NCBI RefSeq assembly: GCF_029542205.1
Contig: NZ_CP113783.1
Coordinates: 797,001 to 861,000, forward strand
Reading direction: 5' to 3'
From: Pseudoxanthomonas sp. SE1
GTDB taxonomy: Bacteria > Pseudomonadota > Gammaproteobacteria > Xanthomonadales > Xanthomonadaceae
Length of the DNA stretch: 64,000 nt
Shown here: positions 28,119 through 36,924 of the stretch, in pieces
Layout of the letters: each line of letters opens with the position of its first letter
How positions within the stretch are numbered: position 1 is the first letter of the stretch
The notes under the pieces: model-generated
Database searches by the model: none
What the model was told of the DNA's origin: nothing
The model's input: the letters and a program-made list of their open reading frames with translations, nothing else
Made by a program: the position numbers and the translations under genes

Positions 28119-28546
28119 GCATTCCCGCGCGACGGCAGCAACGCGGCTTCACCCTGCTCGAAGTCATCGTGGCGTTCGCGCTGCTGGCGCTGGCGTTGAC
28201 GTTGCTGCTGGGCGCGCTCTCGGGCGCGAGCCGACAGGTGCGTATGTCGGCCGACAGCAGCCGCGCCACGCTGCATGCGCAGTCGTTGCTCGCCCAGCTG
28301 GGCACCGGCGAAGTCCTGCAGCCCGGTCGCCAGGACGGCAGCTTCGACGGCGACCGCTACCGCTGGCAACTCGAAGTGTCGCCATTCGCCGACCCCCTGG
28401 CGGCGCGTGCGCAGCGCGACGCGGGGGCACCGCAATTGCTGGATGTGCGCCTGCTGGTGCGCTGGGGCGATGCGCGCGACCAGTCCTTGCAGTGGCGGAC
28501 GTTGCGGCTGGCGCCGCGCGACATCAACCAGGTCACGCCGCCATGA
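28115..28546 (+). CDS. xpsI: Minor pseudopilin GspI (XpsI)
   Basis: 143 residues with prepilin site QQRG/FTLLEVIVAFALL and a small soluble domain. In the family, GspI, GspJ and GspK form the tip complex of the pseudopilus. It is translationally coupled to gspH and gspJ by ATGA overlaps. Confidence 0.92.
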   Translation: MSIPARRQQRGFTLLEVIVAFALLALALTLLLGALSGASRQVRMSADSSRATLHAQSLLAQLGTGEVLQPGRQDGSFDGDRYRWQLEVSPFADPLAARAQRDAGAPQLLDVRLLVRWGDARDQSLQWRTLRLAPRDINQVTPP

Positions 28547-29214
28547 GATCGGCGCATCAGCGCGGCTTCACCCTGATCGAAGTGCTGGTAGCGCTGGTGT
28601 TGCTGGCCGCCGGGCTGGCGCTGGCCTTCGCCACCCTGCGGTCGTCCACCGCGGTCGTCACGCGCGGCGAGGACATGGCGCAGGCAAGCGAGCGCATGCG
28701 CGCCGTGCACGGTTACCTGCGCGCACGCCTGGCGTCGGCGCAACCCATCGTGTTCGCGACCGATCGCGGCACCCTTCGCGAAGCACGCTTCATCGGCACG
28801 CCGCAACGCATGCGTTTCGTGGCCGACCTGCCGGACTACCTGGGTTACGGCGGCCCCTATCTGCATGACGTGTCGGTCGATGACGCCGGGCGTTTGCAGG
28901 TCCTGTTCGCCGTCGCGCAACCGGATGCCTCGCTGGAGGATGTCGATCTGCGGGTACGCGGACTGCGCGCCGAGCGCCTGGCTGACGGTCTGCGCGCGGT
29001 GCGTTTCCGTTATCGCGGACTGGATGCCGACAACCGGCTGGGCCCATGGCAGGACCGCTGGGAAACCTCGGAAATGCTGCCCCTGCAGGTGAAAATCGAA
29101 ATGGACGCCGTGCGCGGCGGGCGCTGGCCCGACCTGGTGGTCACGCTGGTGCGCAGCGAGGGCGGCGCGGGTGGCGGGCTGCTTCCCGGTGGCGGAAGTC
29201 CGGTACTGCCATGA
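28543..29214 (+). CDS. xpsJ: Minor pseudopilin GspJ (XpsJ)
   Basis: 223 residues starting [21 protein letters not shown], a class III leader with Glu5. The tip subunit contacts GspI and GspK. ATG 28543 is fixed by the four-base overlap with gspI; open frame further upstream is not used. The C-terminus is Gly-rich. Confidence 0.93.
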   Translation: MRSAHQRGFTLIEVLVALVLLAAGLALAFATLRSSTAVVTRGEDMAQASERMRAVHGYLRARLASAQPIVFATDRGTLREARFIGTPQRMRFVADLPDYLGYGGPYLHDVSVDDAGRLQVLFAVAQPDASLEDVDLRVRGLRAERLADGLRAVRFRYRGLDADNRLGPWQDRWETSEMLPLQVKIEMDAVRGGRWPDLVVTLVRSEGGAGGGLLPGGGSPVLP

Positions 29215-30062
29215 GATACCAGCACGGCGCCGCGTTGTTGATCGTGTTGTGGCTGGTGGCGTTGCTCACCGCGCTGGTGGGGGCGTTCGCACTGACGGCA
29301 CGGATGGAAGCGTTGCAGGGAAAGGTGGGCAGTCGCGGCACGGTGGCGCAGGAGATCGCGCGCTCCGGCATGGAATACGCGCTGGTGCGCGTGGCGGACC
29401 GCAACCCGGAGACGCACTGGCAACCCAATGGCCGCGCGTATGGCTGGAGGTTCGATGGCCATGATGTGCAGGTGCGCATCATCGATGAGACGGGCAAGGT
29501 GGACCTCAACCAGGCCGACATGTCGCTGCTGTCGCGCCTGATGCAGGCGCTCGGGCAACCGGCCGATGCGAGCGACGTGATCGCCGCGGCGATCGTGGAC
29601 TGGCGTGATGCCGACAACCTCAGCCAGCCCGTCGGTGGCGCGGAGGACGGCGACTATGCAGCGGCGGGGCGCGACTACGGCGCCAAGGACGCGCCGTTCG
29701 AAACCCTCGCGGAAGTCGAACAGGTCCTGGGCATGACACCCGAGTTGTACGCACAGTTGGCGCCGTTCCTCACCCTGTATTCGGGGCGCGGCCAGCCCGA
29801 TGCGACCTACGCGCAGGGGCCGGTGCTGGTCGCGATGGGGGTGGATGCGACGGCATGGCTGGCGCAGCGCAACGCGACCGGTGTCACGGGAAGCAACCAA
29901 CTCGTCGGTGCCGGCAGCGGCACGTATAGTATCGAGAGCCGTGCGCGGCTGGCCGATGGCCGCGAGGCGTCGTTATGGACAGTGGTGCGCGCGGGAGCCA
30001 GCCCGGTACCGGGTTCGGCTTATACCTTGTTGCGCTGGGAGGAGGGAGCGGCACCACAATGA
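29211..30062 (+). CDS. xpsK: Minor pseudopilin GspK (XpsK)
   Basis: 283 residues, the largest pseudopilin, with leader [17 protein letters not shown]. As is normal for GspK, the Glu at position 5 of the mature protein is missing. The insert domain includes [10 protein letters not shown] and VDWRDADN, the helical part seen in GspK of other species. It overlaps gspJ and gspL by ATGA junctions. Confidence 0.94.
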   Translation: MRYQHGAALLIVLWLVALLTALVGAFALTARMEALQGKVGSRGTVAQEIARSGMEYALVRVADRNPETHWQPNGRAYGWRFDGHDVQVRIIDETGKVDLNQADMSLLSRLMQALGQPADASDVIAAAIVDWRDADNLSQPVGGAEDGDYAAAGRDYGAKDAPFETLAEVEQVLGMTPELYAQLAPFLTLYSGRGQPDATYAQGPVLVAMGVDATAWLAQRNATGVTGSNQLVGAGSGTYSIESRARLADGREASLWTVVRAGASPVPGSAYTLLRWEEGAAPQ

Positions 30063-31201
30063 GCGGCGTACGCGACACCTTGCAGCAGTTCCGGGCGCGA
30101 CTGGGTCCCGGGCCCCGCAGTTTCCTGGCGTGGTGGGGACAGGCGCTGGCGACCTGGTTGCCGGCGCGCTGGCGCGTGCTGCTCGGCCTGACCCGCGACC
30201 GGCTGTTCTTCCAGCACCAGGGTGACGAACTCGAGATGACATGGGGGGAGGGCACGCAACGCCATGTGTTGGCGCGCCTGCCTGCCACGACCACGCCCGA
30301 CGACCTGCGCGCGCTGCTCGGCAGCCGGCTTGCGAACCTGCCGCGCTGGTGGTTGGCGCCGCCGGGCATGGTGCTGCGGCGACGCCTGCTGCTGCCGGCG
30401 GCGGCAGCGGATCGCCTGCGCGATGTGCTGCGGTTCGAACTCGACCGGCAGACGCCTTTCACCGCGAACGAGGCCTGCTTCGATGCGCGCGTGCTGGGCG
30501 TCCGCGAGGATGGCCAACTCGATGTCGAACTGGCGGCGGTGCCAAAAGCCGCATTCGCCATGGGCCTGGGCCGACTGGGTGCGTTGGCGGACGGACTGGC
30601 GGGGGCCGACGTTGAAGATGCCGGCGGCGCGCCGCTGGGCGTGAACTTGCTGCCCGAGGAGGCGCGCGTGGCCCGCCAGGCACCGCAGCGCGGGTTGCAC
30701 CTGACGCTGGCAGCGGTCGCGGTGATCGCACTGGTGTTCGGTGCCTGGGCGGTGCTCGACAATCGGCGCGCGGCCGCAGACGTCTTCGCCGCACAGGTGG
30801 AAAGCCGTGCCGACGAAGCGCGCCAGGTGGCGTCGCGACGGCAGCAACTCGTCGATCTCGTCGCCGGTACGGCCACGTTGAACCGGACCAGCGCACAACG
30901 CCCCACCGCGCTGGAAGTGATGGACGATGTGACCCGGCGCCTGCCTGACAACACCTATCTGGAGAAGCTGGCGATCGAGGGTGATCGGCTGACGCTGATC
31001 GGCTTCAGCCCGGAGGCATCCGGGTTGGTCGCGCGCCTGCAGGAATCGCCGCTGTGGCGCAATCCCGCCTTGAGCGGCGCGCTGCAGCCCGACCCGCGCA
31101 CGCGCATGGACCGCTTCACCCTCACCGCCGAATTGCTGGGCAAGCAGGATCCCGCCAGCGCGGGCACGCAGGGAGGCGCCGATGCCGCTGGCCGTGACTG
31201 A
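30059..31201 (+). CDS. xpsL: Type II secretion protein GspL (XpsL), PilN-like
   Basis: Bitopic inner-membrane protein that recruits the GspE ATPase. It has 380 residues: a cytoplasmic part with actin-like fold remnants ([11 protein letters not shown] at about 130-140), one membrane helix (about 218-240) and a periplasmic PilN-like ferredoxin domain. This is the shortened Xps-type GspL. ATG 30059 overlaps the gspK stop. It overlaps gspM by 20 bases. Confidence 0.9.
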   Translation: MSGVRDTLQQFRARLGPGPRSFLAWWGQALATWLPARWRVLLGLTRDRLFFQHQGDELEMTWGEGTQRHVLARLPATTTPDDLRALLGSRLANLPRWWLAPPGMVLRRRLLLPAAAADRLRDVLRFELDRQTPFTANEACFDARVLGVREDGQLDVELAAVPKAAFAMGLGRLGALADGLAGADVEDAGGAPLGVNLLPEEARVARQAPQRGLHLTLAAVAVIALVFGAWAVLDNRRAAADVFAAQVESRADEARQVASRRQQLVDLVAGTATLNRTSAQRPTALEVMDDVTRRLPDNTYLEKLAIEGDRLTLIGFSPEASGLVARLQESPLWRNPALSGALQPDPRTRMDRFTLTAELLGKQDPASAGTQGGADAAGRD

Positions 31202-31802
31202 GCGTGACCGCTGGCTGGCCCTGGCGCTGCTGCTGGTGGCGCTGCTGCTCGGCTATCTGGTGCTGGTCCATCCCTGGTGGACGGTGCCGATGCAGGACGT
31301 GAACGCTCGCGTGGCAGAACTGCGCGACCGCGAACTGCGCATCCGCACCCAGCTCCAGCAGGCACCGCAGGTGCAGCGCGAACTGGCCGCGGCGCTGGCG
31401 CAACAGGCGCAGCGCCCGGGCTTCCTGCCCGAAGCGACGGTTGAACTTGCTACCGCCGGGCTGGTGCAGCGGCTGGAAACCGTCGTCAGGCAGGCCAGTC
31501 CGGGCAACCGCAGTTGCGCCATCGCCAACCAGTCGCCGCTGGCGATCGCCGGCCGCGAGGTCTATCCGCGCGTGGTGGTGCAGGTACGCCTGCGCTGTGG
31601 TGCGCCGGAACTGGCGTCGGTGCTGCACCAGATCGAGTCCGGCAGCCCGCGGTTGTTCGTCGAGAATCTCAACATCCTCGCGCAGCGGTATGCATTCCAG
31701 GCCAGCGAAAGCGGTGCAGGCGGGCTGGACGTGAACTTCGACCTGTACGGTTATCTCAAGCCCGCGCCCGCCGCCGTGCAGGAGCCGCCCCGTGCGCCTT
31801 GA
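31182..31802 (+). CDS. xpsM: Type II secretion protein GspM (XpsM)
   Basis: 206 residues with one N-terminal membrane helix (LALALLLVALLLGYLVLV) and a periplasmic coiled coil followed by a ferredoxin-like domain. GspM partners GspL in the inner-membrane platform. Two Cys in the periplasmic part (SCAIAN and RCGAPE) could form a disulfide. Confidence 0.9.
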   Translation: MPLAVTERDRWLALALLLVALLLGYLVLVHPWWTVPMQDVNARVAELRDRELRIRTQLQQAPQVQRELAAALAQQAQRPGFLPEATVELATAGLVQRLETVVRQASPGNRSCAIANQSPLAIAGREVYPRVVVQVRLRCGAPELASVLHQIESGSPRLFVENLNILAQRYAFQASESGAGGLDVNFDLYGYLKPAPAAVQEPPRAP

Positions 31803-32625
31803 GACCTGGACCGCGCGCACCTGGATCCTTGCCGTGACGGCGGGATGGGCGGTGCTGGTCGCGCTGCTGGCGCTGTTCGGCCTGGGTGGCCGCATCACGC
31901 CGTTGCCTGCCGATCCGGCCCTCGTGCAGGCATTGCCACGCCTGCCTCCTGGCCCACCGGAACGCCTGGGTGCGTTGACCCGGTACGCGGAGGTCGGCGA
32001 ACGGCCGCTGTTCTCTGAAGATCGTCGGCCCAAACCGTTCTTCCTGTCCGGCGAGGAAGCCGCTGCGCCGGCCTTCGACCTGGTGTTGAGCAGCGTGCTG
32101 ATCACGCCAGCGCTGGAACTGGCCATCGTCCAGCCTGCGCAGGGCGGCGAGGGCTTGCGGGTGAAGGTGGGCGAATCCCCTGCAGGCTTCCCGGGTTGGC
32201 GGTTGAGCGAACTGGCACCGCGCCGGGCCGTGTTCGATGGCCCTGAAGGTCGGCGTGAGCTGGAACTGCGCGTCTTCGACGGCGCGGGTGGCCAGCCGCC
32301 CACGCCCATCGTGGGCGGATCGCCGCCGGTGGCCGTCCCGCCGGCCGGTGTGCCCATGCCCGCGCCCATGCCGGGCAGCCGCACGACCGGCGGCAACAAT
32401 GCCCCTGCCGTCATGCCGACCGTGCCGTCGCCGGCTGCACAGGGGCCGGCGCCGGTGCCTGCACCCTCGCCGCCACGCGCCAACGACGCGGCGGCCGCAC
32501 CGGCAACGACCACCGACCAGCAGATGGAAGCCATCCGCCAGCGCATCGAGCAGCGCCGCGCGCAGCTGCGCCAGCAGCAGGCGCAACCCACCACGCCGCC
32601 GGCAACGCCCGGCAAGACACAGTAG
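31792..32625 (+). CDS. xpsN: Type II secretion protein XpsN (GspN position)
   Basis: 277 residues starting at GTG 31792, overlapping gspM. One membrane helix near residues 12-32 is followed by a GspC-like homology region (residues about 60-165, RPLFSEDRRP and the LVLSSVLITP segment), then a long Pro/Ala-rich tail ending in a Gln/Arg-rich helix. In Xanthomonas, XpsN takes the role of GspC in linking the platform to the secretin. No separate gspC is seen. The role is from family knowledge plus position. Confidence 0.85.
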   Translation: MRLETWTARTWILAVTAGWAVLVALLALFGLGGRITPLPADPALVQALPRLPPGPPERLGALTRYAEVGERPLFSEDRRPKPFFLSGEEAAAPAFDLVLSSVLITPALELAIVQPAQGGEGLRVKVGESPAGFPGWRLSELAPRRAVFDGPEGRRELELRVFDGAGGQPPTPIVGGSPPVAVPPAGVPMPAPMPGSRTTGGNNAPAVMPTVPSPAAQGPAPVPAPSPPRANDAAAAPATTTDQQMEAIRQRIEQRRAQLRQQQAQPTTPPATPGKTQ

Positions 32626-32634
32626 AGTGCCGGC

Positions 32635-34839
32635 ATGACGCCACGTGTGATCCTGTTTTCCCTTTGCCTCGGCCTGTTGGCCGGCTGTGCCAGTGCGCCG
32701 GTGCCGGATGTGCGCCGCACGTCGCCCACGCCGCCCGGCGAGGTCGTGCCCGGCAGTGCGCAGACCGCGCCATTGAAGGATGCCGAGGCGCCGGTCGGGG
32801 GTCCGCAGGCGCAGATCCGCCGCGGCAGCGGCCAGATGATCAACCGCAGTGCGGCGGCCGCCCCGATGCCGTCGCTCGGCAGCGCAAGCAGCGGATCGGC
32901 CACCTTCAATTTCGAAGGCGAATCCGTGCACGCCGTGGTCAAGGCGATCCTGGGCGACATGCTGGGGCAGAACTACGTGATCGCGCCTGGCGTGCAGGGC
33001 ACCGTCACGCTGGGCACGCCCAAGCCGGTATCGCCTGCCGAGGCGTTGAACCTGCTGGAAATGGTGCTGGGCTGGAACAACGCCCGGCTGGTCTACAGCG
33101 GTGGCCGCTACAACATCGTGCCCGCCGACCAGGCGTTGGCCGGCAGCGTGGCGCCCGGCACCGGCAGTCCCGCCAATGCGCGTGGTTTCGAGGTGCGCGT
33201 GGTGCCGCTGCGTTTCATCTCCGCGAGCGAGATGAAAAAGGTCCTGGAGCCCTACGCGCGGCCCAACGCCATCGTCAACACGGACGCCACCCGCAACGTC
33301 ATCACGCTCGCCGGCACCCGCTCCGAGCTGGAGAACTACCTCCGCACCGTCGAGATCTTCGACGTGGACTGGCTGTCTGGCATGTCGGTGGGCGTGTTCC
33401 CGCTGCAGTCCGGCCGCGCCACGCGCGTGGTGGCCGACCTGGAGAAGGTGTTCGGCAACGACAGCAAGACGCCCAGTGCGGGCATGTTCCGCTTCATGCC
33501 GCTGGAAGGCGCGAACGCGGTGCTTGTGATTACCCCGCAGCCGGCCTATCTCGACCAGATCCAGCAGTGGCTGGAACGCATCGACGGTGCGGGCGAAGGC
33601 AGCCGGTTGTTCTCTTACGAACTGAAATACGTCAAGGCGCGCGAACTCGCGCAGCGACTGGCGGAGGTGTTCGGCGCGTCGGGTGGCGGTAGCGGTGGCG
33701 ATGACCGTTCCACCGGCGGGCCAGGCAATGTGTCGCTGATGCCGGGCACGGATCCTGTACAGATCAACGACGGCGGCATGAACGGTACCGGCGGCTCGGT
33801 CGATTTCGGCGGCTCGGGCAGCAGCGGTTCCGGCGGCGGACTGGGTGGCGGGTCGCTCTCGCTCAATCAGCGCGACAACGGCAACGGCGCGGTCACGCTG
33901 GACGTGGATGGCAGTCGCGTGGGCGTGGCCGCAGTGGAAGAAACCAACACCTTGCTGGTGCGTTCGAGCGCCAGCGCCTGGCAATCGATCCGCGAGGTGG
34001 TCGAGAAGCTCGACGTGATGCCGTTGCAGGTCCACATCGAAGCGCAGATCGCGGAAGTGTCGCTGACCGGCGACCTGAGCTACGGCGTGAACTGGTACCT
34101 GGAACGCGCGATGACCGACAACGGCCTGGGGCCCTTCGCTTCGCCGGCCGCAGGTGGCCCCAGCAAGTGGAGCACCCTCGCCGGCAGCATCGGCGGCGTC
34201 AGCGGCGCGGGGGCCGTGTGGACGCTGGTCAAGAACGACGCGGCCGCCGTCATCACCGCGCTGGACGAAGTGTCCGACGTGCGCCTGCTGCAGACGCCCT
34301 CCATCTTCGTGCGCAACAACGCCGAAGCGACACTCAATGTCGGCAGCCGCATCCCGATATCGTCCGTCACCGTCAATCCGGGACTGGGCACGGACAACAC
34401 CTACAGCCAGGTGCAGTACCTGGATACGGGCGTGATCCTCAAGGTGCGCCCGCGCGTGACCCGGGACGGCATGGTGTTCCTCGATATCGTGCAGGAAGTC
34501 AGCTCGCCCGGCAGCGAGCCGGATGCCAACGGCAACGTGCGGATCAATACGCGCCGCTTCAAGACCGAGGGCGCCGTGCAGGCCGGCAACACGGTGATGC
34601 TGGCCGGTCTGATCAGCGACACGGCGACCCAGGGATCGTCCGGCATTCCGGGCCTGAGCCGTCTTCCGATCATCGGGGGGCTGTTCGGCAGGAAGACCAC
34701 GGGCACCGAGCGCAGCGAAGTCATCGTGCTGCTGACGCCGACCATCGTCAGCAATCCGCAGGAAGCCAACGACCTGACCGACGAGTACGGGAAGCGCTTC
34801 CGCGCGTTGGAACCCTTGAACACCCCGCGCGACAAGTGA
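32635..34839 (+). CDS. xpsD: Type II secretion secretin GspD (XpsD), lipoprotein
   Basis: Outer-membrane secretin of 734 residues, forming the multimeric exit channel. The signal peptide ends in lipobox LAGC, so the N-terminus is lipid-anchored as known for XpsD. A Pro-rich linker precedes the N0-N3 domains (FNFEGESVHAVVKAIL onward). A Gly/Ser-rich loop lies in N3 (residues about 345-410). The C-terminal secretin domain has VPVxG-type motifs, here SRIPISSV and VLLTPTIV. It is the last gene of the xps run, with a 4-base GTGA overlap to the next gene. Confidence 0.96.
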   Translation: MTPRVILFSLCLGLLAGCASAPVPDVRRTSPTPPGEVVPGSAQTAPLKDAEAPVGGPQAQIRRGSGQMINRSAAAAPMPSLGSASSGSATFNFEGESVHAVVKAILGDMLGQNYVIAPGVQGTVTLGTPKPVSPAEALNLLEMVLGWNNARLVYSGGRYNIVPADQALAGSVAPGTGSPANARGFEVRVVPLRFISASEMKKVLEPYARPNAIVNTDATRNVITLAGTRSELENYLRTVEIFDVDWLSGMSVGVFPLQSGRATRVVADLEKVFGNDSKTPSAGMFRFMPLEGANAVLVITPQPAYLDQIQQWLERIDGAGEGSRLFSYELKYVKARELAQRLAEVFGASGGGSGGDDRSTGGPGNVSLMPGTDPVQINDGGMNGTGGSVDFGGSGSSGSGGGLGGGSLSLNQRDNGNGAVTLDVDGSRVGVAAVEETNTLLVRSSASAWQSIREVVEKLDVMPLQVHIEAQIAEVSLTGDLSYGVNWYLERAMTDNGLGPFASPAAGGPSKWSTLAGSIGGVSGAGAVWTLVKNDAAAVITALDEVSDVRLLQTPSIFVRNNAEATLNVGSRIPISSVTVNPGLGTDNTYSQVQYLDTGVILKVRPRVTRDGMVFLDIVQEVSSPGSEPDANGNVRINTRRFKTEGAVQAGNTVMLAGLISDTATQGSSGIPGLSRLPIIGGLFGRKTTGTERSEVIVLLTPTIVSNPQEANDLTDEYGKRFRALEPLNTPRDK

Positions 34840-35684
34840 CACCATCCGCCGCATCGTCCCTGCCCATCGTCCTGTTGCCCATCGGCACCGACGACGATGC
34901 GCTCGACGCCTGCCTGGGTGCACTGGAGGCCGGGACACCGGCCGGCACACGCCTGTGGCTGGCCGACGACGCGCAGGCGGGCCCGCGCGGGCTGGCCATC
35001 ATCGAGGGCTGGCTGACGCGTACGCGACTGCAGGCCGACTACACGCGGCGACCGCGCATGCTGGGCGAAGTCGCGCATGTGGACCAGATGCTGGCAGCCT
35101 GTGGCGACGCCGACGTGGTGGTGCTGGCACCGGATGCGCAGCCGTTGCCGGGCTGGCTGCAGCAACTGGCCGCCTGTTTCGCCCGCGACGCCGCCATCGC
35201 CACCGCCACGCCCTGGTGCAATGCGGGCGAAGCCGCTGCCTGGCCGCGGCTCGGCGAAGTGAGCCCGCCGCCCGCGGACTTCGAACGCACGGCGCATGCG
35301 TGCGCGGCGATGGCGCCGCTGCACCCGGAGCTGCCCGCGGCCGTCGCGCACGCGGTGGCGTTGCGCGGCAGCGCCCGCAAGCGCGTCGGTGGCCTGGATG
35401 CCGCGAGCTACGGCTCGTGGTACGCCGCGCTGGTCGACCTGTCGCTGCGCCTGGCCGGACTGGGGTGGCGCAACGCCCTGTGCGAGACCGCCTTCGTCGC
35501 ACGCGGAGGCGAGGGCGGGCCTGCCGATGGCGACATGGACGCATTGAACGCACGCTGGCCCGCCTTCACGCCGCGGCTGGCGACGTTCCTGATGGAGGAT
35601 CCGCTGCACGAGCCGCGCGAACGGTTGGGTGCGCTGTACGCCGACGCGGGATCACCGGAGCGCCAGCGTGACCTCTTCGGCTGA
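34836..35684 (+). CDS. Glycosyltransferase-like protein (GT-A fold)
   Basis: 282 residues from GTG 34836, overlapping the xpsD stop as GTGA. The opening LPIVLLPIGTDDDALDACLG and the segment DADVVVLAPDAQPLPGWL match the N-terminal half of GT2-type glycosyltransferases, with a possible metal motif DAQ rather than DxD. The C-terminal half is Ala-rich and less recognisable. Coupling to the secretin gene suggests the same transcript. The substrate is unknown, and some catalytic features look weak. Confidence 0.7.
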   Translation: MTPSAASSLPIVLLPIGTDDDALDACLGALEAGTPAGTRLWLADDAQAGPRGLAIIEGWLTRTRLQADYTRRPRMLGEVAHVDQMLAACGDADVVVLAPDAQPLPGWLQQLAACFARDAAIATATPWCNAGEAAAWPRLGEVSPPPADFERTAHACAAMAPLHPELPAAVAHAVALRGSARKRVGGLDAASYGSWYAALVDLSLRLAGLGWRNALCETAFVARGGEGGPADGDMDALNARWPAFTPRLATFLMEDPLHEPRERLGALYADAGSPERQRDLFG

Positions 35685-36525
35685 GAACGCCGGCATTGCC
35701 GTGGTGGTGGTCACGCATGAGAGCGCCACCAGCATCGACGATTGCCTGATGCGGCTGCGCACGGCGCACGGCGTGGACGAGATCCGCGTGGTGGACAATG
35801 CCTCCACCGATGACACGATGGAGATTGTGCAGCGCCACGCGCTGCATGATGCGCGCCTGCGCTTCATCGCCAATCCCGACAATCCCGGCTTCGCAGTCGG
35901 CTGCAACCAGGGCGCACGCGATACGCATGCCCCCTGGCTGGCGTTCGTGAATCCCGACCTGATGGTCGAGGCCGACACGCTGTCGCGCTTGCGCGCGCAT
36001 GCCTGCCATGCGATGGGCGAGGTGTTGCTGGGCGTGGACCTGGTGGACGAACGTGGCGCGCGCGATGCGGCGGCGCGTCGTCGCGATCCTCTGTTCGCCG
36101 CGATGCTGCGCTCGCCGGGCGCGGCGTCCAGGCTGGCGGTGCCGGTCGATGAAGGGCAGGTGCTGCAGCCGGTGGACATCGTGTCGGGCGCGTTGATGCT
36201 GATGCCGCGCGCGCTGTTCGACAGGATTGACGGGTTCGACGAAGGCTATCGCCTGCACGCCGAGGACATGGACCTCTGCCGTCGCTCACGTGCGGCAGGG
36301 GCGAAGGTCGCCGTCGCCAACGACATCCGCGTACTGCATATCCGTGGCGTATCGAGCCGTGCGCGGCCGATGTTCGTGGAGTGGCACAAGCACCGCGGCC
36401 TGTGGCGCTACTTCCGCAAGTTCGAAGCCGCACGATGCGGGGCGGTCACCCGCGCGGGTGTGTTTGGTGCCATCTGGCTGCACTTCGGCGCTGTAGCGGC
36501 GCGCATCCTGCTGCGGCGGCGGTGA
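35668..36525 (+). CDS. Family 2 glycosyltransferase, rhamnosyltransferase-like
   Basis: 285 residues from GTG 35668, overlapping the previous gene by 17 bases. It has the GT2 N-terminus VVVVTHESATSIDDCL, VVDNASTDDT, a GFAVGCNQG motif, the acceptor-side NPDLMVE (DxD-like) and the EDxDxCRR box (HAEDMDLCRR) typical of WbbL-type rhamnosyl- or related sugar transferases. It probably acts on a surface polysaccharide at the cytoplasmic face. The donor sugar cannot be told. Confidence 0.87.
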   Translation: MTSSAENAGIAVVVVTHESATSIDDCLMRLRTAHGVDEIRVVDNASTDDTMEIVQRHALHDARLRFIANPDNPGFAVGCNQGARDTHAPWLAFVNPDLMVEADTLSRLRAHACHAMGEVLLGVDLVDERGARDAAARRRDPLFAAMLRSPGAASRLAVPVDEGQVLQPVDIVSGALMLMPRALFDRIDGFDEGYRLHAEDMDLCRRSRAAGAKVAVANDIRVLHIRGVSSRARPMFVEWHKHRGLWRYFRKFEAARCGAVTRAGVFGAIWLHFGAVAARILLRRR

Positions 36526-36540
36526 CGTAGCTGCCGTCTT

Positions 36541-36924
36541 TCAAGCGTCGATGCGATGACCCGCGTCGCGCAGTGCCGACACCGCCTCGTCCAGCTGCGG
36601 CGCCTGCACCAGCACGTAATCCGTATCGTAGGTCGACAGCGCGAAGATCCCGACGCCCGCCGCCGCCAGCGGATCCAGCACCGCCTCCAGGATGCCGGTC
36701 AGGGCGAAATCGAAGGGCCCCTGCAGCTTGAACATGCGCCAGCCGCGCTGGCAGCGCACGTCCTCGGGAACATGCGCTTCCTCGCAGACCAGCGACAGTT
36801 CTTCATCGGTCCAGCCGGCATGTCGCATGCCGGTGTTGGGCCACCACGCGGGCAGTGCGGAATCCGCAGGCAGTTGCGCGACCGCGTAGCGACCCGGCAG
36901 CAGGGCCAGCGCCAACGATGTCAT
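36541..36924 (-). CDS. ACT-domain protein
   Basis: 127 residues, made almost entirely of two ACT-like halves of the CASTOR/YkfA type. The pattern includes MFKLQGPFDFALTGILEAVL, DPLAAAGVGIFALSTYDTDYVLV and a C-terminal amphipathic helix. Such small proteins are usually amino-acid-sensing regulators, but no partner enzyme is known here. It overlaps the stop of the SLC13 gene by four bases (ATGA), so both are on one leftward mRNA. Confidence 0.85.
   Translation of the reverse strand: MTSLALALLPGRYAVAQLPADSALPAWWPNTGMRHAGWTDEELSLVCEEAHVPEDVRCQRGWRMFKLQGPFDFALTGILEAVLDPLAAAGVGIFALSTYDTDYVLVQAPQLDEAVSALRDAGHRIDA

Noticed and set aside
31756..34950. 1064-codon minus-strand frame over xpsN and xpsD
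   Set aside because: It is a shadow of the secretin gene with no recognisable protein features.
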